A stretch of DNA of 64,000 nt. Source: Exilibacterium tricleocarpae. Lineage in GTDB: Bacteria > Pseudomonadota > Gammaproteobacteria > Pseudomonadales > Cellvibrionaceae. The notes below the pieces were generated by a model that saw only the letters and a program-made list of their open reading frames with translations, did no database searches and had not been told where the DNA came from. The stretch lies in assembly GCF_007004655.1 (NCBI RefSeq), contig NZ_ML660095.1, positions 18,375 through 82,374 on the forward strand, read 5' to 3'. Position 1 is the stretch's first letter. Each line of letters opens with the position of its first letter. Positions 32,863 through 42,707 of this stretch are shown here, one piece after another. The position numbers and the translations under genes were made by a program.

Positions 32863-33624
32863 TCAAGGTAAAGCGAAACGGTAGGTGTTTGTGTCGACTT
32901 CTTCTTCCGGCCCGGCGCTAAAACTGCGTTCGGTAAACTCCACCTCCCTCCCCTGCACAATAATGGCAGTGGAGGCCCGCGTACCATAATCACCAGCCCG
33001 GATAAAACGGGGTGACAACTGTCGCTCCCACTCCAGCGGCACGCCGGTGTCGGGCAGCTCGCATTCCGGGGCTGTCTGCCGGTCGGCCAATATCTCCAAC
33101 AGCCCGGTGCTGCTGGGGACGCCGTCGACGGCTGCCCGGAGCGCGTCTTTGCCGCCGGTAACCTTGGGCCAGGGGCTGTCCAAGAGGCCGTTGCTCAAGC
33201 CGTAGATGCCGGGTTCCAACTCGGTAATACTGTGCTCCCGGTTGCTGTAGTAGAACAGGTCGCGCCCGTCCCCGAGCAGCAGATTGAAGCCGTTGTAGTC
33301 GGCGGCCTGGCGGTGCACTCGGCGCAGGTAGTCCGCCGGCGCCTGTTCAGTGCGCAAAAAGTCCCGGGTCAGTTGCCCGCGCGACTGCTTGTCCGTGCGG
33401 GGCGCGCTGTCTTCCCGGTAGTTGGTAATGGCGGCGAACCTGCCGCTGCGGGTAATACCGAGCCAGGTGCCGCCGGCGCGGCTGTCGACGCCGGCCAGGA
33501 CATTCGGGTCGCAGCTCCAGAAATGTGCGGCGCGGGTGGGGCGCTCGTAGAACTCATCGCGATTGGCAGCGACCACCAGCGGGTAGTCCGGATGATAAAG
33601 ATGGGCAAATAAAATCAAACACAT
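32863..33624 (-). CDS. NRDE/TANGO2-family protein
   Basis: 253 residues; ATG 33624 gives the family's MCLILFAH start (Cys2, as in Ntn-type hydrolases) and the NRDE motif in VVAANRDEFYERPT. Later FNLLLGDG and SNGLLDSPWPKV also match. Molecular function is not established; the eukaryotic homologue TANGO2 has been tied to lipid or haem handling. An upstream in-frame extension lacks family similarity. Confidence 0.9.
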   Translation of the reverse strand: MCLILFAHLYHPDYPLVVAANRDEFYERPTRAAHFWSCDPNVLAGVDSRAGGTWLGITRSGRFAAITNYREDSAPRTDKQSRGQLTRDFLRTEQAPADYLRRVHRQAADYNGFNLLLGDGRDLFYYSNREHSITELEPGIYGLSNGLLDSPWPKVTGGKDALRAAVDGVPSSTGLLEILADRQTAPECELPDTGVPLEWERQLSPRFIRAGDYGTRASTAIIVQGREVEFTERSFSAGPEEEVDTNTYRFALP

Positions 33625-33784
33625 GGGGCGGGCGTTTACCTCATCGGCGGAAAATAGCAGTTGAGCGTGGAGTTTAGCAGCTCTTGCCGCGATAATACCG
33701 CCCCGGCAGAGTTTGGGTGCGCGGGGTCGCAATGGTATCATCCCCTGCCTTTTGCCGTTGCCAGGTCAGGATTTTAGACGCCTT

Positions 33785-34633
33785 ATGAAATATCCCAACA
33801 TTGATCCCGTAGCGGTTTCGATCGGCCCCTTTAACCTGGGTGACCGAGTAATCGGCCCGCTGGATATCCACTGGTACGGGCTGATGTACCTGCTCGGCTT
33901 TATCGGGGCCTGGCTGCTGGCACTGAAACGGGCGCAGAACAAATACTCGCCGATACAAAAGTCGCAGGTGGAGGATTTGATCGTTTACTGTGCCCTCGGC
34001 GTCATTCTGGGTGGCCGCTGTGGTTATGTGATCTTTTATCATTTCGAGGAATGGCTGGGCGATCCGCTGTGGCTGTTTCGGGTGTGGGAGGGCGGTATGT
34101 CGTTCCACGGCGGCCTGATCGGCGTGCTTGTCGCCATGTGGCTGTATGCCCGCCGGCTCAAACAGCATCCGCTCGATGTGCTGGACTTTGTCGCCCCGCT
34201 GGTGCCCCTGGGGCTGGGGCTGGGGCGGATCGGCAATTTTATCGGCGGCGAGTTATGGGGGCGGGAGACGACCCTGTCCTGGGGCATGCAATTCCCCAAG
34301 GACGAACTGGGTCTGTTGCGCCATCCCTCACAGTTATACCAGGCTTTTCTGGAAGGGCTGGTGTTGTTTGTGGTCCTGTTCTGGTTTTCGTCCAAGCCGC
34401 GACCGCGGGCCACGGTCGGCGGGCTGTTCCTGGCGCTCTACGGCTGTTTTCGGTTTCTGGTTGAATTCGTGCGGGAGCCGGACAGCCATTTGCAGGACCA
34501 GCTGTTGTTTGACTGGATGACCCGGGGCCAGGTGTTGTCCCTGCCCATGATTGTGGCGGGGATCGGATTAACGGTATGGGGTTATCGCTACCGGCGGTAT
34601 GTCCCGGCCCGCAGTGAAAGAGCAAGTGGTTGA
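33785..34633 (+). CDS. lgt: Prolipoprotein diacylglyceryl transferase
   Basis: Inner-membrane enzyme that attaches diacylglycerol to the lipobox Cys of prolipoproteins. 282 residues, about seven helices, signature GLGRIGNFIGGELWGR and SFHGGLIG. In the signature the usual Asn after GNFI is Gly. ATG 33785 starts the family sequence MKYPNIDPVAVSIGP. thyA follows after 9 bp. Confidence 0.96.
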   Translation: MKYPNIDPVAVSIGPFNLGDRVIGPLDIHWYGLMYLLGFIGAWLLALKRAQNKYSPIQKSQVEDLIVYCALGVILGGRCGYVIFYHFEEWLGDPLWLFRVWEGGMSFHGGLIGVLVAMWLYARRLKQHPLDVLDFVAPLVPLGLGLGRIGNFIGGELWGRETTLSWGMQFPKDELGLLRHPSQLYQAFLEGLVLFVVLFWFSSKPRPRATVGGLFLALYGCFRFLVEFVREPDSHLQDQLLFDWMTRGQVLSLPMIVAGIGLTVWGYRYRRYVPARSERASG

Positions 34634-34642
34634 GGGAATAAA

Positions 34643-35476
34643 ATGAAGCAGTATCTGGACCTGATGCGCCATGTGCGCGACAACGGCGTGCGCAAAGAGG
34701 ATCGCACCGGCACCGGCACCCTCAGTGTGTTCGGTTATCAGATGCGGTTTGATCTGGCCGCGGGATTTCCTCTGGTAACCACCAAGAAATGCCATCTGAA
34801 GTCGATTATTCACGAGCTGCTATGGTTCCTGCGCGGCGATACCAATACCGCCTACCTGAAGGAGCACGGTGTCAGCATCTGGGATGAGTGGGCCACCGAA
34901 TCCGGCGATCTGGGTCCGATCTACGGCTACCAGTGGCGTTCCTGGCCGGACGCCGGCGGCACCGGCATCGACCAGATGGCGCAGGTGCTGCAGCAGTTAC
35001 AGTCCCGACCCGATTCGCGCCGCCTGATCGTGTCCGCCTGGAATCCGGCGCAACTGCCCGACGAGGCCCTCTCTCCGCAGCAGAATGTGGCGCACGGCAA
35101 TATGGCGCTGGCGGCCTGCCACACACTGTTCCAGTTTTACGTAGCTGAGGGCCGGTTGTCTTGCCAGCTCTACCAGCGCAGCGCCGATGTATTTTTGGGG
35201 GTGCCGTTCAACATCGCCTCCTACGCGCTGCTGACGCTGATGGTGGCCCAGGTGAGCGGCTTGCAGCCCGGTGATTTTGTCCATACTTTCGGCGATGCGC
35301 ATCTCTATCTCAATCACAGGGAGCAGGTGGAGACCCAGTTGGCCCGCGAGCCCTTCCCTTTGCCCCGGATGCAGATCAATCCCGAGGTAAAAGACCTGTT
35401 CGGGTTTTGCTACGAAGACTTCTCATTGCAGGATTATCGGGCACATCCTCATATACCGGCGCCCGTTGCTATTTAG
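34643..35476 (+). CDS. thyA: Thymidylate synthase
   Basis: 277 residues. Makes dTMP from dUMP with methylene-tetrahydrofolate. Catalytic Cys159 in [12 protein letters not shown], dUMP site [18 protein letters not shown], and HLYLNHREQ are clear. Two oddities: about 13 extra residues ([15 protein letters not shown] region) just before the catalytic Cys compared with E. coli, and Ala in place of the usual Pro directly before it. Co-transcribed with lgt and folA, which recycles its dihydrofolate product. Confidence 0.96.
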   Translation: MKQYLDLMRHVRDNGVRKEDRTGTGTLSVFGYQMRFDLAAGFPLVTTKKCHLKSIIHELLWFLRGDTNTAYLKEHGVSIWDEWATESGDLGPIYGYQWRSWPDAGGTGIDQMAQVLQQLQSRPDSRRLIVSAWNPAQLPDEALSPQQNVAHGNMALAACHTLFQFYVAEGRLSCQLYQRSADVFLGVPFNIASYALLTLMVAQVSGLQPGDFVHTFGDAHLYLNHREQVETQLAREPFPLPRMQINPEVKDLFGFCYEDFSLQDYRAHPHIPAPVAI

Positions 35477-35510
35477 GCATCCTGATCCAGAGGTGGGGAG
35501 AGAGAGTTCG

Positions 35511-36026
35511 ATGAAACTGGCTGTAATAGCCGCGGTAGCGGCCAATGGCGTTATTGGTCGCGACAACCAACTGCCCTGGCACCTGCCCCAAGACCTGCAG
35601 TACTTCAAGCGGGTGACCATGGGCAAACCCGTTATCATGGGCCGCAAGACCTTCGATTCCATCGGCCGGCCGTTACCCGGGCGCGACAATATTGTGGTGA
35701 CGCGCCAGCGCGACTGGCGTGCCGGCGGGGTGGTGGCCGTTAATTCCCTGGCCGCCGCCCTGGATAAGGCCGCCGCGGTGCTAAAAGCGCCGGCGGCCGA
35801 GGCGATGTTGATCGGCGGCGCGCAGTTGTATGCCGAGGGGTTGCCGCTGGCCCGGCGCCTCTACCTGACCCGCGTCAGCGCCCGTGTCGAAGGCGATGCT
35901 TTCTTTCCCGATATCGATCTTGCCGAGTGGTGTGAGGTATCCCGGGAGGATCACGCCGCAGGTAACGACAACAGCCTTCCCCATGCGTTTATCGTGCTGG
36001 ATCGTGTTACCAATGGTAATAGGTGA
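35511..36026 (+). CDS. folA: Dihydrofolate reductase
   Basis: 171 residues. Start MKLAVIAAVAANGVIGRDNQ with LPWHLPQDLQYFK (catalytic acidic residue replaced in register by Gln-Asp; Asp fits the active site), VIMGRKTFDSIGRPLPGR for NADPH, and MLIGGAQLYAE. ATG 35511 is chosen for the family N terminus and the GGGGAGAGAG region upstream. Follows thyA. Confidence 0.96.
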   Translation: MKLAVIAAVAANGVIGRDNQLPWHLPQDLQYFKRVTMGKPVIMGRKTFDSIGRPLPGRDNIVVTRQRDWRAGGVVAVNSLAAALDKAAAVLKAPAAEAMLIGGAQLYAEGLPLARRLYLTRVSARVEGDAFFPDIDLAEWCEVSREDHAAGNDNSLPHAFIVLDRVTNGNR

Positions 36027-36407
36027 AATGTCTGCCCTGCCTATTAAGTAATCGCCGCGAGTGTTTTTTGTTCAAATGAGGCCATATATCACCGATCGAG
36101 AGATGGCTTTACCTGTGATTGACGATTGTTACCGCAAATAGTGCCAAGTGCAAAAAAGTGTTACTTGAATGATACCAATCTACACAAATAGGGGCGGTTT
36201 TCTTATAAATTATTGAATGTTTGCGATGCCTGTTATTACAATGGCCCGCACCTAGCCCTGCCGAGCATCTGGACTGATCTAATAAATTTCTTGGCGGCTA
36301 TTTTTCGTCGCAAACTATATTCTCTGAAATCCCGGTTTCTTTGAAGCCTATCGGTTTTTTTTGATTATGGTAGTTGATTGCAAGCAAGCACCCGAGTTGG
36401 GGGAGAT
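36027..36407. other. Intergenic region before the TonB operon
   Basis: 381 bp with no ORF. AT-rich, with several near-consensus promoter pieces (for example TTGAAT near 36213) but none I can single out. No clear Fur box. Confidence 0.4.
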
Positions 36408-37193
36408 ATGAAGAACCAGCGATTCAAAGCCGTGGCTATGGCTACTGTGCTTTCTGCCGGCGCGCTTATTGGAAGTGCTGCCCATGCGGATAAAACTTTG
36501 GACTCGATCCTGAAAGTCGGCCAGGCAAAGACGTCTGCCGCACTCAAGTCCCAGCAGCGTATCGACAAGCTCGCGGATGAAACCGCGGACCTGCTGCAGG
36601 ACTTTAAGACCGTCAATAAGCAGATCGACGGACTGAGAGTCTACAACTCCCAGCTGGAGCGGCAGATCGCCAACCAGTTGGAGGTTATCAACGAGCTCGA
36701 AACCTCCATCGAAAACGTCACCGTGATCGAGCGGCAAATCCAGCCGCTGATCTTGCGTATGCTGGATGCCCTGGAGCAGTTTGTGGCACTGGATATGCCC
36801 TTCCACATGGATGAGCGCAATGATCGCCTGGAGATGCTGCGTGCCAATCAGGAGCGCGCCGATATCTCGGTTGCCGAGAAATTCCGCCAGGTATTGGAGG
36901 CTTATAAGATCGAGGCCGAGTACGGCCGCAAGATAGACACCTACAAGGATACCCTTGATGTGGGTGGCCAGGAGCGTGAAGTGAATGTGCTGCGCGTCGG
37001 CCGCATCGCTCTGATGTATCAGACTACCGACACCGAGTTGTCCGGTGCCTGGGACCAGCGCCAGCGCGCCTGGGTTGAGTTGGCCCCCGGACAATTCCGC
37101 AGCGCCATTCTCGTCGGTCTCCGCATGGCCAAGAAACAGGCCACCCCCGATATCATGAGGTTACCGATTTTGGCTCCGGAGGCAGCGCAATGA
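36408..37193 (+). CDS. DUF3450 periplasmic coiled-coil protein
   Basis: 261 residues; signal peptide ending GSAAHA, then long heptad-rich helices (about 30-130). ATG 36408 has GGGGGAG upstream. Family DUF3450 is found at the head of TonB2-TtpC type operons. It probably helps assemble or stabilise the extended TonB complex across the periplasm (inference). Overlaps the next gene by ATGA. Confidence 0.9.
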   Translation: MKNQRFKAVAMATVLSAGALIGSAAHADKTLDSILKVGQAKTSAALKSQQRIDKLADETADLLQDFKTVNKQIDGLRVYNSQLERQIANQLEVINELETSIENVTVIERQIQPLILRMLDALEQFVALDMPFHMDERNDRLEMLRANQERADISVAEKFRQVLEAYKIEAEYGRKIDTYKDTLDVGGQEREVNVLRVGRIALMYQTTDTELSGAWDQRQRAWVELAPGQFRSAILVGLRMAKKQATPDIMRLPILAPEAAQ

Positions 37194-38587
37194 ACACGAT
37201 CAGTTTTCAAAGTTTGAAGCATTGTTTGCAGCAGGCGCTGGCCTTAACGGTAGCTGGGCTGCTGCTGGCCGGTAGCGCCCTGGCCCAGGAGCAGGCGTCG
37301 TCGCTCGATGAGTTGCTGAGAAAAGTACAAAACAGCCAGATTGCCGAAACCAAGGAGCACCGCCAGCGCGAGGCGGAATTCCGCCGTCAAAAGGCCAATC
37401 AACGCAACCTGCTGAACCAGGCACAGCGCACCAAGGCCAATGAAGAGGCGCGCTCCACCCGCCTCGAGAAGACTTACGAAGAGCAGGAGATACAGGTTTC
37501 CGCCAAGCGCCAGCAACTGCAGGAGCGCCTCGGGTCCCTGAAGGAGCTGTTTGGTCACCTGACCTCCACCGCCGGCGACCTGCGCAGTAATCTGCAGACC
37601 TCGATTATCAGCGCCCAAATGCCCGGCCGGGCAGAGTTTCTCGACGATCTGATCGAGAAGATGAACAGCGCCACCCAATTGCCCACTATTGAGGAAATCG
37701 AGCGCCTGTGGTTCGAGTTGCAGCGCGAGACCATTGAGGGCGGCAAGGTGGTCAAGTTCATGGATACCGTTATCAAACCCAACGGTGAACAGGTAGAACA
37801 GGAAGTGGTGCGTATCGGTACCTTCAACCTGGTGTCTGACGGCCAGTACCTGGCTTTCAACCCCAAGGGCGAGAAACTTGAAGAGCTGACCCGCCAGCCC
37901 GCCGGCGCATTCCTGAGCGCTGCGACGGAATTGCAGTCCTCCAGCGACGGTTTTACCCGTGTCGGTATTGACCCCACCGGCCCCAGCGGCGGTTCACTGT
38001 TGTCGGCTCTGATCAACAGCCCCTCCCTGATCGAGCGCTGGCATGACGGCAAGCTGGTCGGTTATATCATCTCCTGTGTGGGGGTGTTTGCGGTGTTGCT
38101 GGCAGTGGCGCGCTTCCTGGCACTGTCGAGCATGAGCAGCAAAGTCAACGCGCAGTTGAAGTCTGAGCGGGCCAACACCAACAACCCGCTTGGGCGAGTG
38201 CTGAAAGTGGCAGAGGACAACCCGGGTCTCGACGGTGAAACCCTGGAGCTGAAGCTGGAGGAGGCGGTACTCAAAGAGCGTCCCGCCATCGAATCCGGTC
38301 TCAATTTGCTCAAGATCATCGCCGCGGTGGCGCCGCTGTTAGGGCTGCTGGGTACGGTGACCGGTATGATCATCACCTTCCAGGCCATCACTGTGTTCGG
38401 TGCCGGTGATCCGAAGACCATGGCGGCCGGTATCTCCAGCGCCCTGGTGACTACAGTGCTGGGCCTGATTGTGGCCATTCCGACCGTCCTGATGCATACC
38501 CTGGTGAGTGGACGCGCCAAGCGTATCATCCATATCCTGGATGAGCAGAGCGCCGGCATTATCGCTGAACATGCTGAGCGCAAGTAG
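37190..38587 (+). CDS. ttpC: TtpC-type MotA/TolQ/ExbB family protein
   Basis: 465 residues: signal peptide (ending GSALA), a charged coiled-coil periplasmic region (about 35-115), then three membrane helices of the ExbB/TolQ type near the C terminus (ISCVGVFAVLLAVARF; IAAVAPLLGLLGTVTGMI; ALVTTVLGLIVAIPTVLMH). This N-terminal extension on an ExbB-like core is the mark of TtpC, the extra component of the Vibrio TonB2 system. Gene order here matches that system. Confidence 0.88.
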   Translation: MNTISFQSLKHCLQQALALTVAGLLLAGSALAQEQASSLDELLRKVQNSQIAETKEHRQREAEFRRQKANQRNLLNQAQRTKANEEARSTRLEKTYEEQEIQVSAKRQQLQERLGSLKELFGHLTSTAGDLRSNLQTSIISAQMPGRAEFLDDLIEKMNSATQLPTIEEIERLWFELQRETIEGGKVVKFMDTVIKPNGEQVEQEVVRIGTFNLVSDGQYLAFNPKGEKLEELTRQPAGAFLSAATELQSSSDGFTRVGIDPTGPSGGSLLSALINSPSLIERWHDGKLVGYIISCVGVFAVLLAVARFLALSSMSSKVNAQLKSERANTNNPLGRVLKVAEDNPGLDGETLELKLEEAVLKERPAIESGLNLLKIIAAVAPLLGLLGTVTGMIITFQAITVFGAGDPKTMAAGISSALVTTVLGLIVAIPTVLMHTLVSGRAKRIIHILDEQSAGIIAEHAERK

Positions 38588-38598
38588 GGAGACGTAAC

Positions 38599-39126
38599 AT
38601 GTTGGCATTAATGGAAGCACTAGCGGCCATTAAGGCCTTTGTGAATCAGGGTGGTGAGGTACTGATCCTCATCGCTATCCTGACCTTCGTTATGTGGACG
38701 CTGATTTTCGAGCGTATCTGGTACTTCAGGGGCCCCCTGCACAGAGATGTGCAGGCGGCGCTGGACACCTGGGAGGCGCGCCCCGAGCGCAAATCCTGGA
38801 ATGCTCACCAGATCCGCGAGGCGCTGATTTCCCGCGTATCCGAGAAAGTGAACAACAATCTCGATTTGATCGCCACTATGGTATCTCTGGCGCCTTTATT
38901 TGGTCTGCTGGGAACCGTTTGGGGTATGATTGAGGTGTTTAACATTCTTGCGGTCACCGGCGGCGGCGACGCCAAATCCATGGCCAGCGGGGTATCCAAG
39001 GCAACGATCCCGACGATGGCGGGCATGGTTGCGGCGCTGTCCGGCGTGTTTGGCAACACCCTGGTGACCCGGGTCGCCGAGCGCGAAAACCAGTTGTTGG
39101 CAGACCATTTGACGATGGACCACTAA
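38599..39126 (+). CDS. exbB: ExbB/TolQ proton-channel protein
   Basis: 175-residue inner-membrane protein with three helices and the conserved VSLAPLFGLLGTVWGMIEVF and SKATIPTMAGMVAALSGVF segments. With ExbD it converts proton-motive force into TonB movement. Confidence 0.93.
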   Translation: MLALMEALAAIKAFVNQGGEVLILIAILTFVMWTLIFERIWYFRGPLHRDVQAALDTWEARPERKSWNAHQIREALISRVSEKVNNNLDLIATMVSLAPLFGLLGTVWGMIEVFNILAVTGGGDAKSMASGVSKATIPTMAGMVAALSGVFGNTLVTRVAERENQLLADHLTMDH

Positions 39127-39249
39127 GGCTGACGCATACCGGACCCTGCCGGAACCAACTGCCGGCAAAACAGTCTGGTTAAAGTAAGGGGAAGCTTTGA
39201 CGGCGGGAGTTTCTGCCGTCGGAGCTGCTCCCGTGACAAGAGAGTTACT

Positions 39250-39654
39250 ATGAGCAGGAAAAATCAAAAGGCGGAAGAAGAAGCGGGCGCCATTGACCTG
39301 ACCCCCATGCTCGACGTGGTATTTATCATGTTGATCTTCTTTATCGTCACTGCTTCTTTCATTAAAGAGACCGGGATCGAGGTAAATCGCCCGGAGGCGA
39401 CGACGGCAGAACTCAAGAAAAACGCCAATATTCTGGTTGCCGTCACCGAAAATGATCAGGTTTGGATCGACAAGCGCCAGGTTGACCAGCGCATGGTGCG
39501 TGTCAATATCGAGCGGCTGCATGCGGAAAACCCCAAGGGTGCGGTGGTGATCCAGGCCGATGACAAGGCGAGTATCAAACTCCTGACCGCGGTGGCCGAA
39601 GCGGCCCGCGAGGCCGGCGTGTTTGACGTCTCTGTAGCCACTGAGAAGAAGTAG
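39250..39654 (+). CDS. exbD: ExbD/TolR protein
   Basis: 134 residues: short cytosolic N terminus, IDLTPMLDVVFIMLIFFIVT helix with the proton-path Asp, and a periplasmic domain with VVIQADDKASIKLL. Lies 123 bp after exbB and 6 bp before tonB. Confidence 0.95.
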   Translation: MSRKNQKAEEEAGAIDLTPMLDVVFIMLIFFIVTASFIKETGIEVNRPEATTAELKKNANILVAVTENDQVWIDKRQVDQRMVRVNIERLHAENPKGAVVIQADDKASIKLLTAVAEAAREAGVFDVSVATEKK

Positions 39655-39660
39655 AGCGCT

Positions 39661-40284
39661 ATGAATGTTGCACGATTGATAACGGCGGGAGCCCTGGCAT
39701 TAGCCACGACCTTCGGCCTCTTGTTTCTGATGCATACGCTTATTGCGGCGAACATGGGTGAGCCGGAAGAGGTCGAAGAGCGCAAGATTGCCGACATCAC
39801 CATGCCGGAAACCGAGATCGAAACCCAGTACGACACCGAAAAGCCCGACAAGCCGGAGGACCCGGAAGAGCCGCCACCGGATTTGCCGGAGCCCGAGTTT
39901 GACACCCCCGATGTCAACCCCGATGCTCTCAATATGTCGGCGCCACGCATAGCAGCCAACCTGAAAGTGGGTGGTATAGGTGGGTTCTCATCGGACGGCG
40001 AGTATCTTCCCATTGTGAAAGTGCAGCCGCGCTACCCCAATCGGGCCTTGAGCCGGGGTATCGAGGGCTATGTTATCGTCGAATTTACGGTGACCAAAAG
40101 TGGTGCCGTGCGCGATCCGGTGGTGATCGAAGCGGTTGATACCCGGGGCAATCCGACGACTATCTTTAACAGCTCGGCGCTGAAGGCCGCGCTGAAGTTT
40201 AAGTACAAACCCCGTGTGATTGATGGTGAGCCGGTTGAAGTACCCGGAGTACGCAACAAAATCACGTTTGCAATTGCGAAATAG
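39661..40284 (+). CDS. tonB: TonB energy-transducing protein
   Basis: 207 residues: N-terminal anchor helix (about 8-31), a Pro/Glu-rich periplasmic linker (PDKPEDPEEPPPDLPEPE), and a C-terminal TonB domain (YPNRALSRGIEGYVIVEFTV to the end). Delivers energy to outer-membrane receptors. Confidence 0.95.
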   Translation: MNVARLITAGALALATTFGLLFLMHTLIAANMGEPEEVEERKIADITMPETEIETQYDTEKPDKPEDPEEPPPDLPEPEFDTPDVNPDALNMSAPRIAANLKVGGIGGFSSDGEYLPIVKVQPRYPNRALSRGIEGYVIVEFTVTKSGAVRDPVVIEAVDTRGNPTTIFNSSALKAALKFKYKPRVIDGEPVEVPGVRNKITFAIAK

Positions 40285-40299
40285 ATGGAGGTGGAAACG

Positions 40300-41697
40300 A
40301 TGAGTATGACAGCCTCAACAGTGACGTCTGCTTCAATAATAAGAAACGTGAAACGGCTGCTTAGGCACTCGTTGCTGGCCTTGCCCCTGGCTATGGTGCC
40401 GGCGCTTGGCAGTGTGGTGATGCAGGAGCTGGGGCAGGAGGGTTTCACCGCCGGCTCAGCGTTTGCGCAGCAGGACGAGAAGCAAAAGCCCAAGTACAAA
40501 ACCCGCAAGACCCCGGCGCTGCGCGAAAGTGTTTTTAAGAAGTTCGCCGTGGTGCAGGAGTTGGTCAGTCCCGAAGAAGAGGGCGCTAAGCCGAATTTCC
40601 CCAAGGCGCTGGAAGAGTTGAAAGATATTCAAAAAGGGACTGATAAATTCAACAAGTACGAGAAAGCCCAGCTATACAACTACTTCGGCTTCGTTTATTA
40701 CACCCTCGAGAACTATAAGGAAGCTATCCGTTATTACAAGTTGGTGGTGGCGCAGAGCCCTGAGATTCCCATCGGTTTGGAACAGGGCACCATGTACACC
40801 ATCGCCCAGCTCTATTTCGTACTCGAAGACTACCCCAACGCCATCAAGGCACTGTTAGCCTGGATGGAGGTGGCGCCTATCGTCGGTTCCGACTCCCATA
40901 TCCTGCTGGCACAGGCCTACTATCAGTCCAACCAGATGGGGCCGGCGCTTAAGCATACCAATATCGCGATCGACGATTGGGAAGGTAGGAACAAAATACC
41001 CAAGGAAAACTGGTATTCCCTGCAGCGTGCGCTCTACTACGATAAAAATGACTATAAAAAAGTGATCAATATCCTCGAGAAGATGGTGCGTCACTACCCG
41101 AAAATGACTTACTGGAGACAGTTGGCGGGTATGTACGGCTCCGTTAACCGCGAGAAGGATCAACTCTATGCCATGGAAGCCCTGTATGTGATGGGTGGCC
41201 TGAACAAGGAGAAGGAGCTGCTCAATCTGGCTTATCTGCTGATGGGTGAGGAAGTGCCCTACAAGGCGGCCAAGGTAGTGGGTAAAGGTCTCAAAGACAA
41301 GATCGTCGAGCCGACCTCCAAGAATCTGGAATTCTATGCGCAGGCATTGCGTCTGGCCCAGGAAGTCGAGGATTCCATCCCGGTGATGGCCCGTGCTGCG
41401 AGGAAGTCTGACAAGGGTGATTTATTTGCTCGCCTGGCCGGTATTTATCTCGATAACGACCAGAATAAAGAAGCGCTTGAAGCGGCGGCGGATGCTATCA
41501 AGAAAGGCGGCGTTAAGCGTATGGATCAGCTCTACGTGGTGCAGGGTATGGCGCGGGCCAACCTGGGTCGTTATGAGGCTGCGCTGAAGGATTTTAACCA
41601 GTGTGCCAAGGATAAGCGCAGTAAGAAGACCTGCACCCAGTGGGCCAAGTATATCGAGAGTGAAATCAAGCGCGAGAAGCAGCTTGCGGCCAGTTGA
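40300..41697 (+). CDS. TPR-repeat periplasmic protein of the TonB operon
   Basis: 465 residues with an N-terminal membrane or signal segment (about 25-55) and many tetratricopeptide repeats (for example YNYFGFVYYTLENYKEAIRY and LYVVQGMARANLGRYEAALK). ATG 40300 is preferred over 40285 because GGAGG lies seven bases before it. TPR genes close TonB2-TtpC operons in several bacteria; likely a scaffold for the complex. Confidence 0.88.
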   Translation: MSMTASTVTSASIIRNVKRLLRHSLLALPLAMVPALGSVVMQELGQEGFTAGSAFAQQDEKQKPKYKTRKTPALRESVFKKFAVVQELVSPEEEGAKPNFPKALEELKDIQKGTDKFNKYEKAQLYNYFGFVYYTLENYKEAIRYYKLVVAQSPEIPIGLEQGTMYTIAQLYFVLEDYPNAIKALLAWMEVAPIVGSDSHILLAQAYYQSNQMGPALKHTNIAIDDWEGRNKIPKENWYSLQRALYYDKNDYKKVINILEKMVRHYPKMTYWRQLAGMYGSVNREKDQLYAMEALYVMGGLNKEKELLNLAYLLMGEEVPYKAAKVVGKGLKDKIVEPTSKNLEFYAQALRLAQEVEDSIPVMARAARKSDKGDLFARLAGIYLDNDQNKEALEAAADAIKKGGVKRMDQLYVVQGMARANLGRYEAALKDFNQCAKDKRSKKTCTQWAKYIESEIKREKQLAAS

Positions 41698-42197
41698 ATC
41701 AAAGCCTGGGCGTAACGTGAAGTAGATCATAGGCCGCATTATTGCGGCCTATTTATTTTAGGGTGGGTATTTCTGCGTTGTAGCTGGGTCCGCTGGGGTC
41801 GGCGCTGTCTCAAATGGCACCTCTTCCGGTGGCACGGTGCGGGGACGTAACTTTAGTTGCGTCCCCTTCGAGGGGGACCACTCCCCTGTGCCAGTAGCGA
41901 CACTTGCAGGATACTGCGGGGGTGGTTTTAGTGTAGGGGAGTGGCACCATTCTAAGGGGACGCAACTAAAGTTACGTCCCCGCACCGTGCCGCCGGGGGT
42001 GGTGCCGTTAAGAAAGGGGAGTGGCACCATTCTAGGGGGACGCAACTGAAGTTACGTCCCCGCACCGTGCCGCCGGAGGTGGTGCCGTTAAGAAAGGGGA
42101 GTGGCACCATTCTAGGGGGACGCAACTGAAGTTACGTCCCCGCACCGTGCCGCCGGAGGCGGTGCCTTTAGAAAAGGGAGTGGCACGACTCTATACA
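41698..42197. repeat. 80-bp tandem repeat block with palindromic cores
   Basis: From 41936 three near-identical 80-bp units and a partial fourth, each starting GGGGAGTGGCACCATTCTA. Each holds a palindrome GGGGACGCAACT-GA-AGTTACGTCCCC-like and the motif CCCCGCACCGTGCCGCCGG. An inverted copy of the core lies at 41826-41866. No gene is present. Resembles a REP/MITE-type family spread through this genome. Confidence 0.9.
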
Positions 42198-42617
42198 CTA
42201 GTGTTTGAGGCTTTTTCTCAGGTTATACACGCCCTCCGGTTCCCCAGTCTCACCGGTCGCCCGGTAGCCCCGGCTGCGGTAAAACGCCACTGCCTGAACG
42301 CTGGTGGTCTGCAGCCGCAACTCAGTTATACCGTGCGTACGGGCATAGTCCTCGAACGAGTCGAGTAAGCGGCTGCCGACACCGCAATGGCGTACCGGCC
42401 GGCTTACCCAAAGGTCCTCGATGTAAAGCACCCCGGCCCTGACTTCGGCGATCACGCCGGCCACCATGGTGCCGCCGTCGTCATTGACGTAGGCGGCTAT
42501 CCTCTGTCTCTGGGTCTCGTTTGAGGCCGGATGGTTGAAATGGCTGTTGCCGTCCCGCAGGGCGATGCAATATTCGTTAATGGGGGTGTCGGGTTTGGTA
42601 AAGTGAAGTTTCTTCAT
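42198..42617 (-). CDS. GNAT-family N-acetyltransferase
   Basis: 139 residues with the acetyl-CoA loop RPVRHCGVGSRLLDSFEDYA and LQTTSVQAVAFYRSRGY. ATG 42617 is preceded by AAGGA at seven bases. Substrate unknown. Stands alone near the repeat block. Confidence 0.88.
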   Translation of the reverse strand: MKKLHFTKPDTPINEYCIALRDGNSHFNHPASNETQRQRIAAYVNDDGGTMVAGVIAEVRAGVLYIEDLWVSRPVRHCGVGSRLLDSFEDYARTHGITELRLQTTSVQAVAFYRSRGYRATGETGEPEGVYNLRKSLKH

Positions 42618-42707
42618 TCTCACGTCCTTGTATGAATGATGATAAAAAATTGAATACCGCCGAAGGCTGTTTTGCCGGTAAGGCGGTTTTTTAATTTAGG
42701 GAATTTA

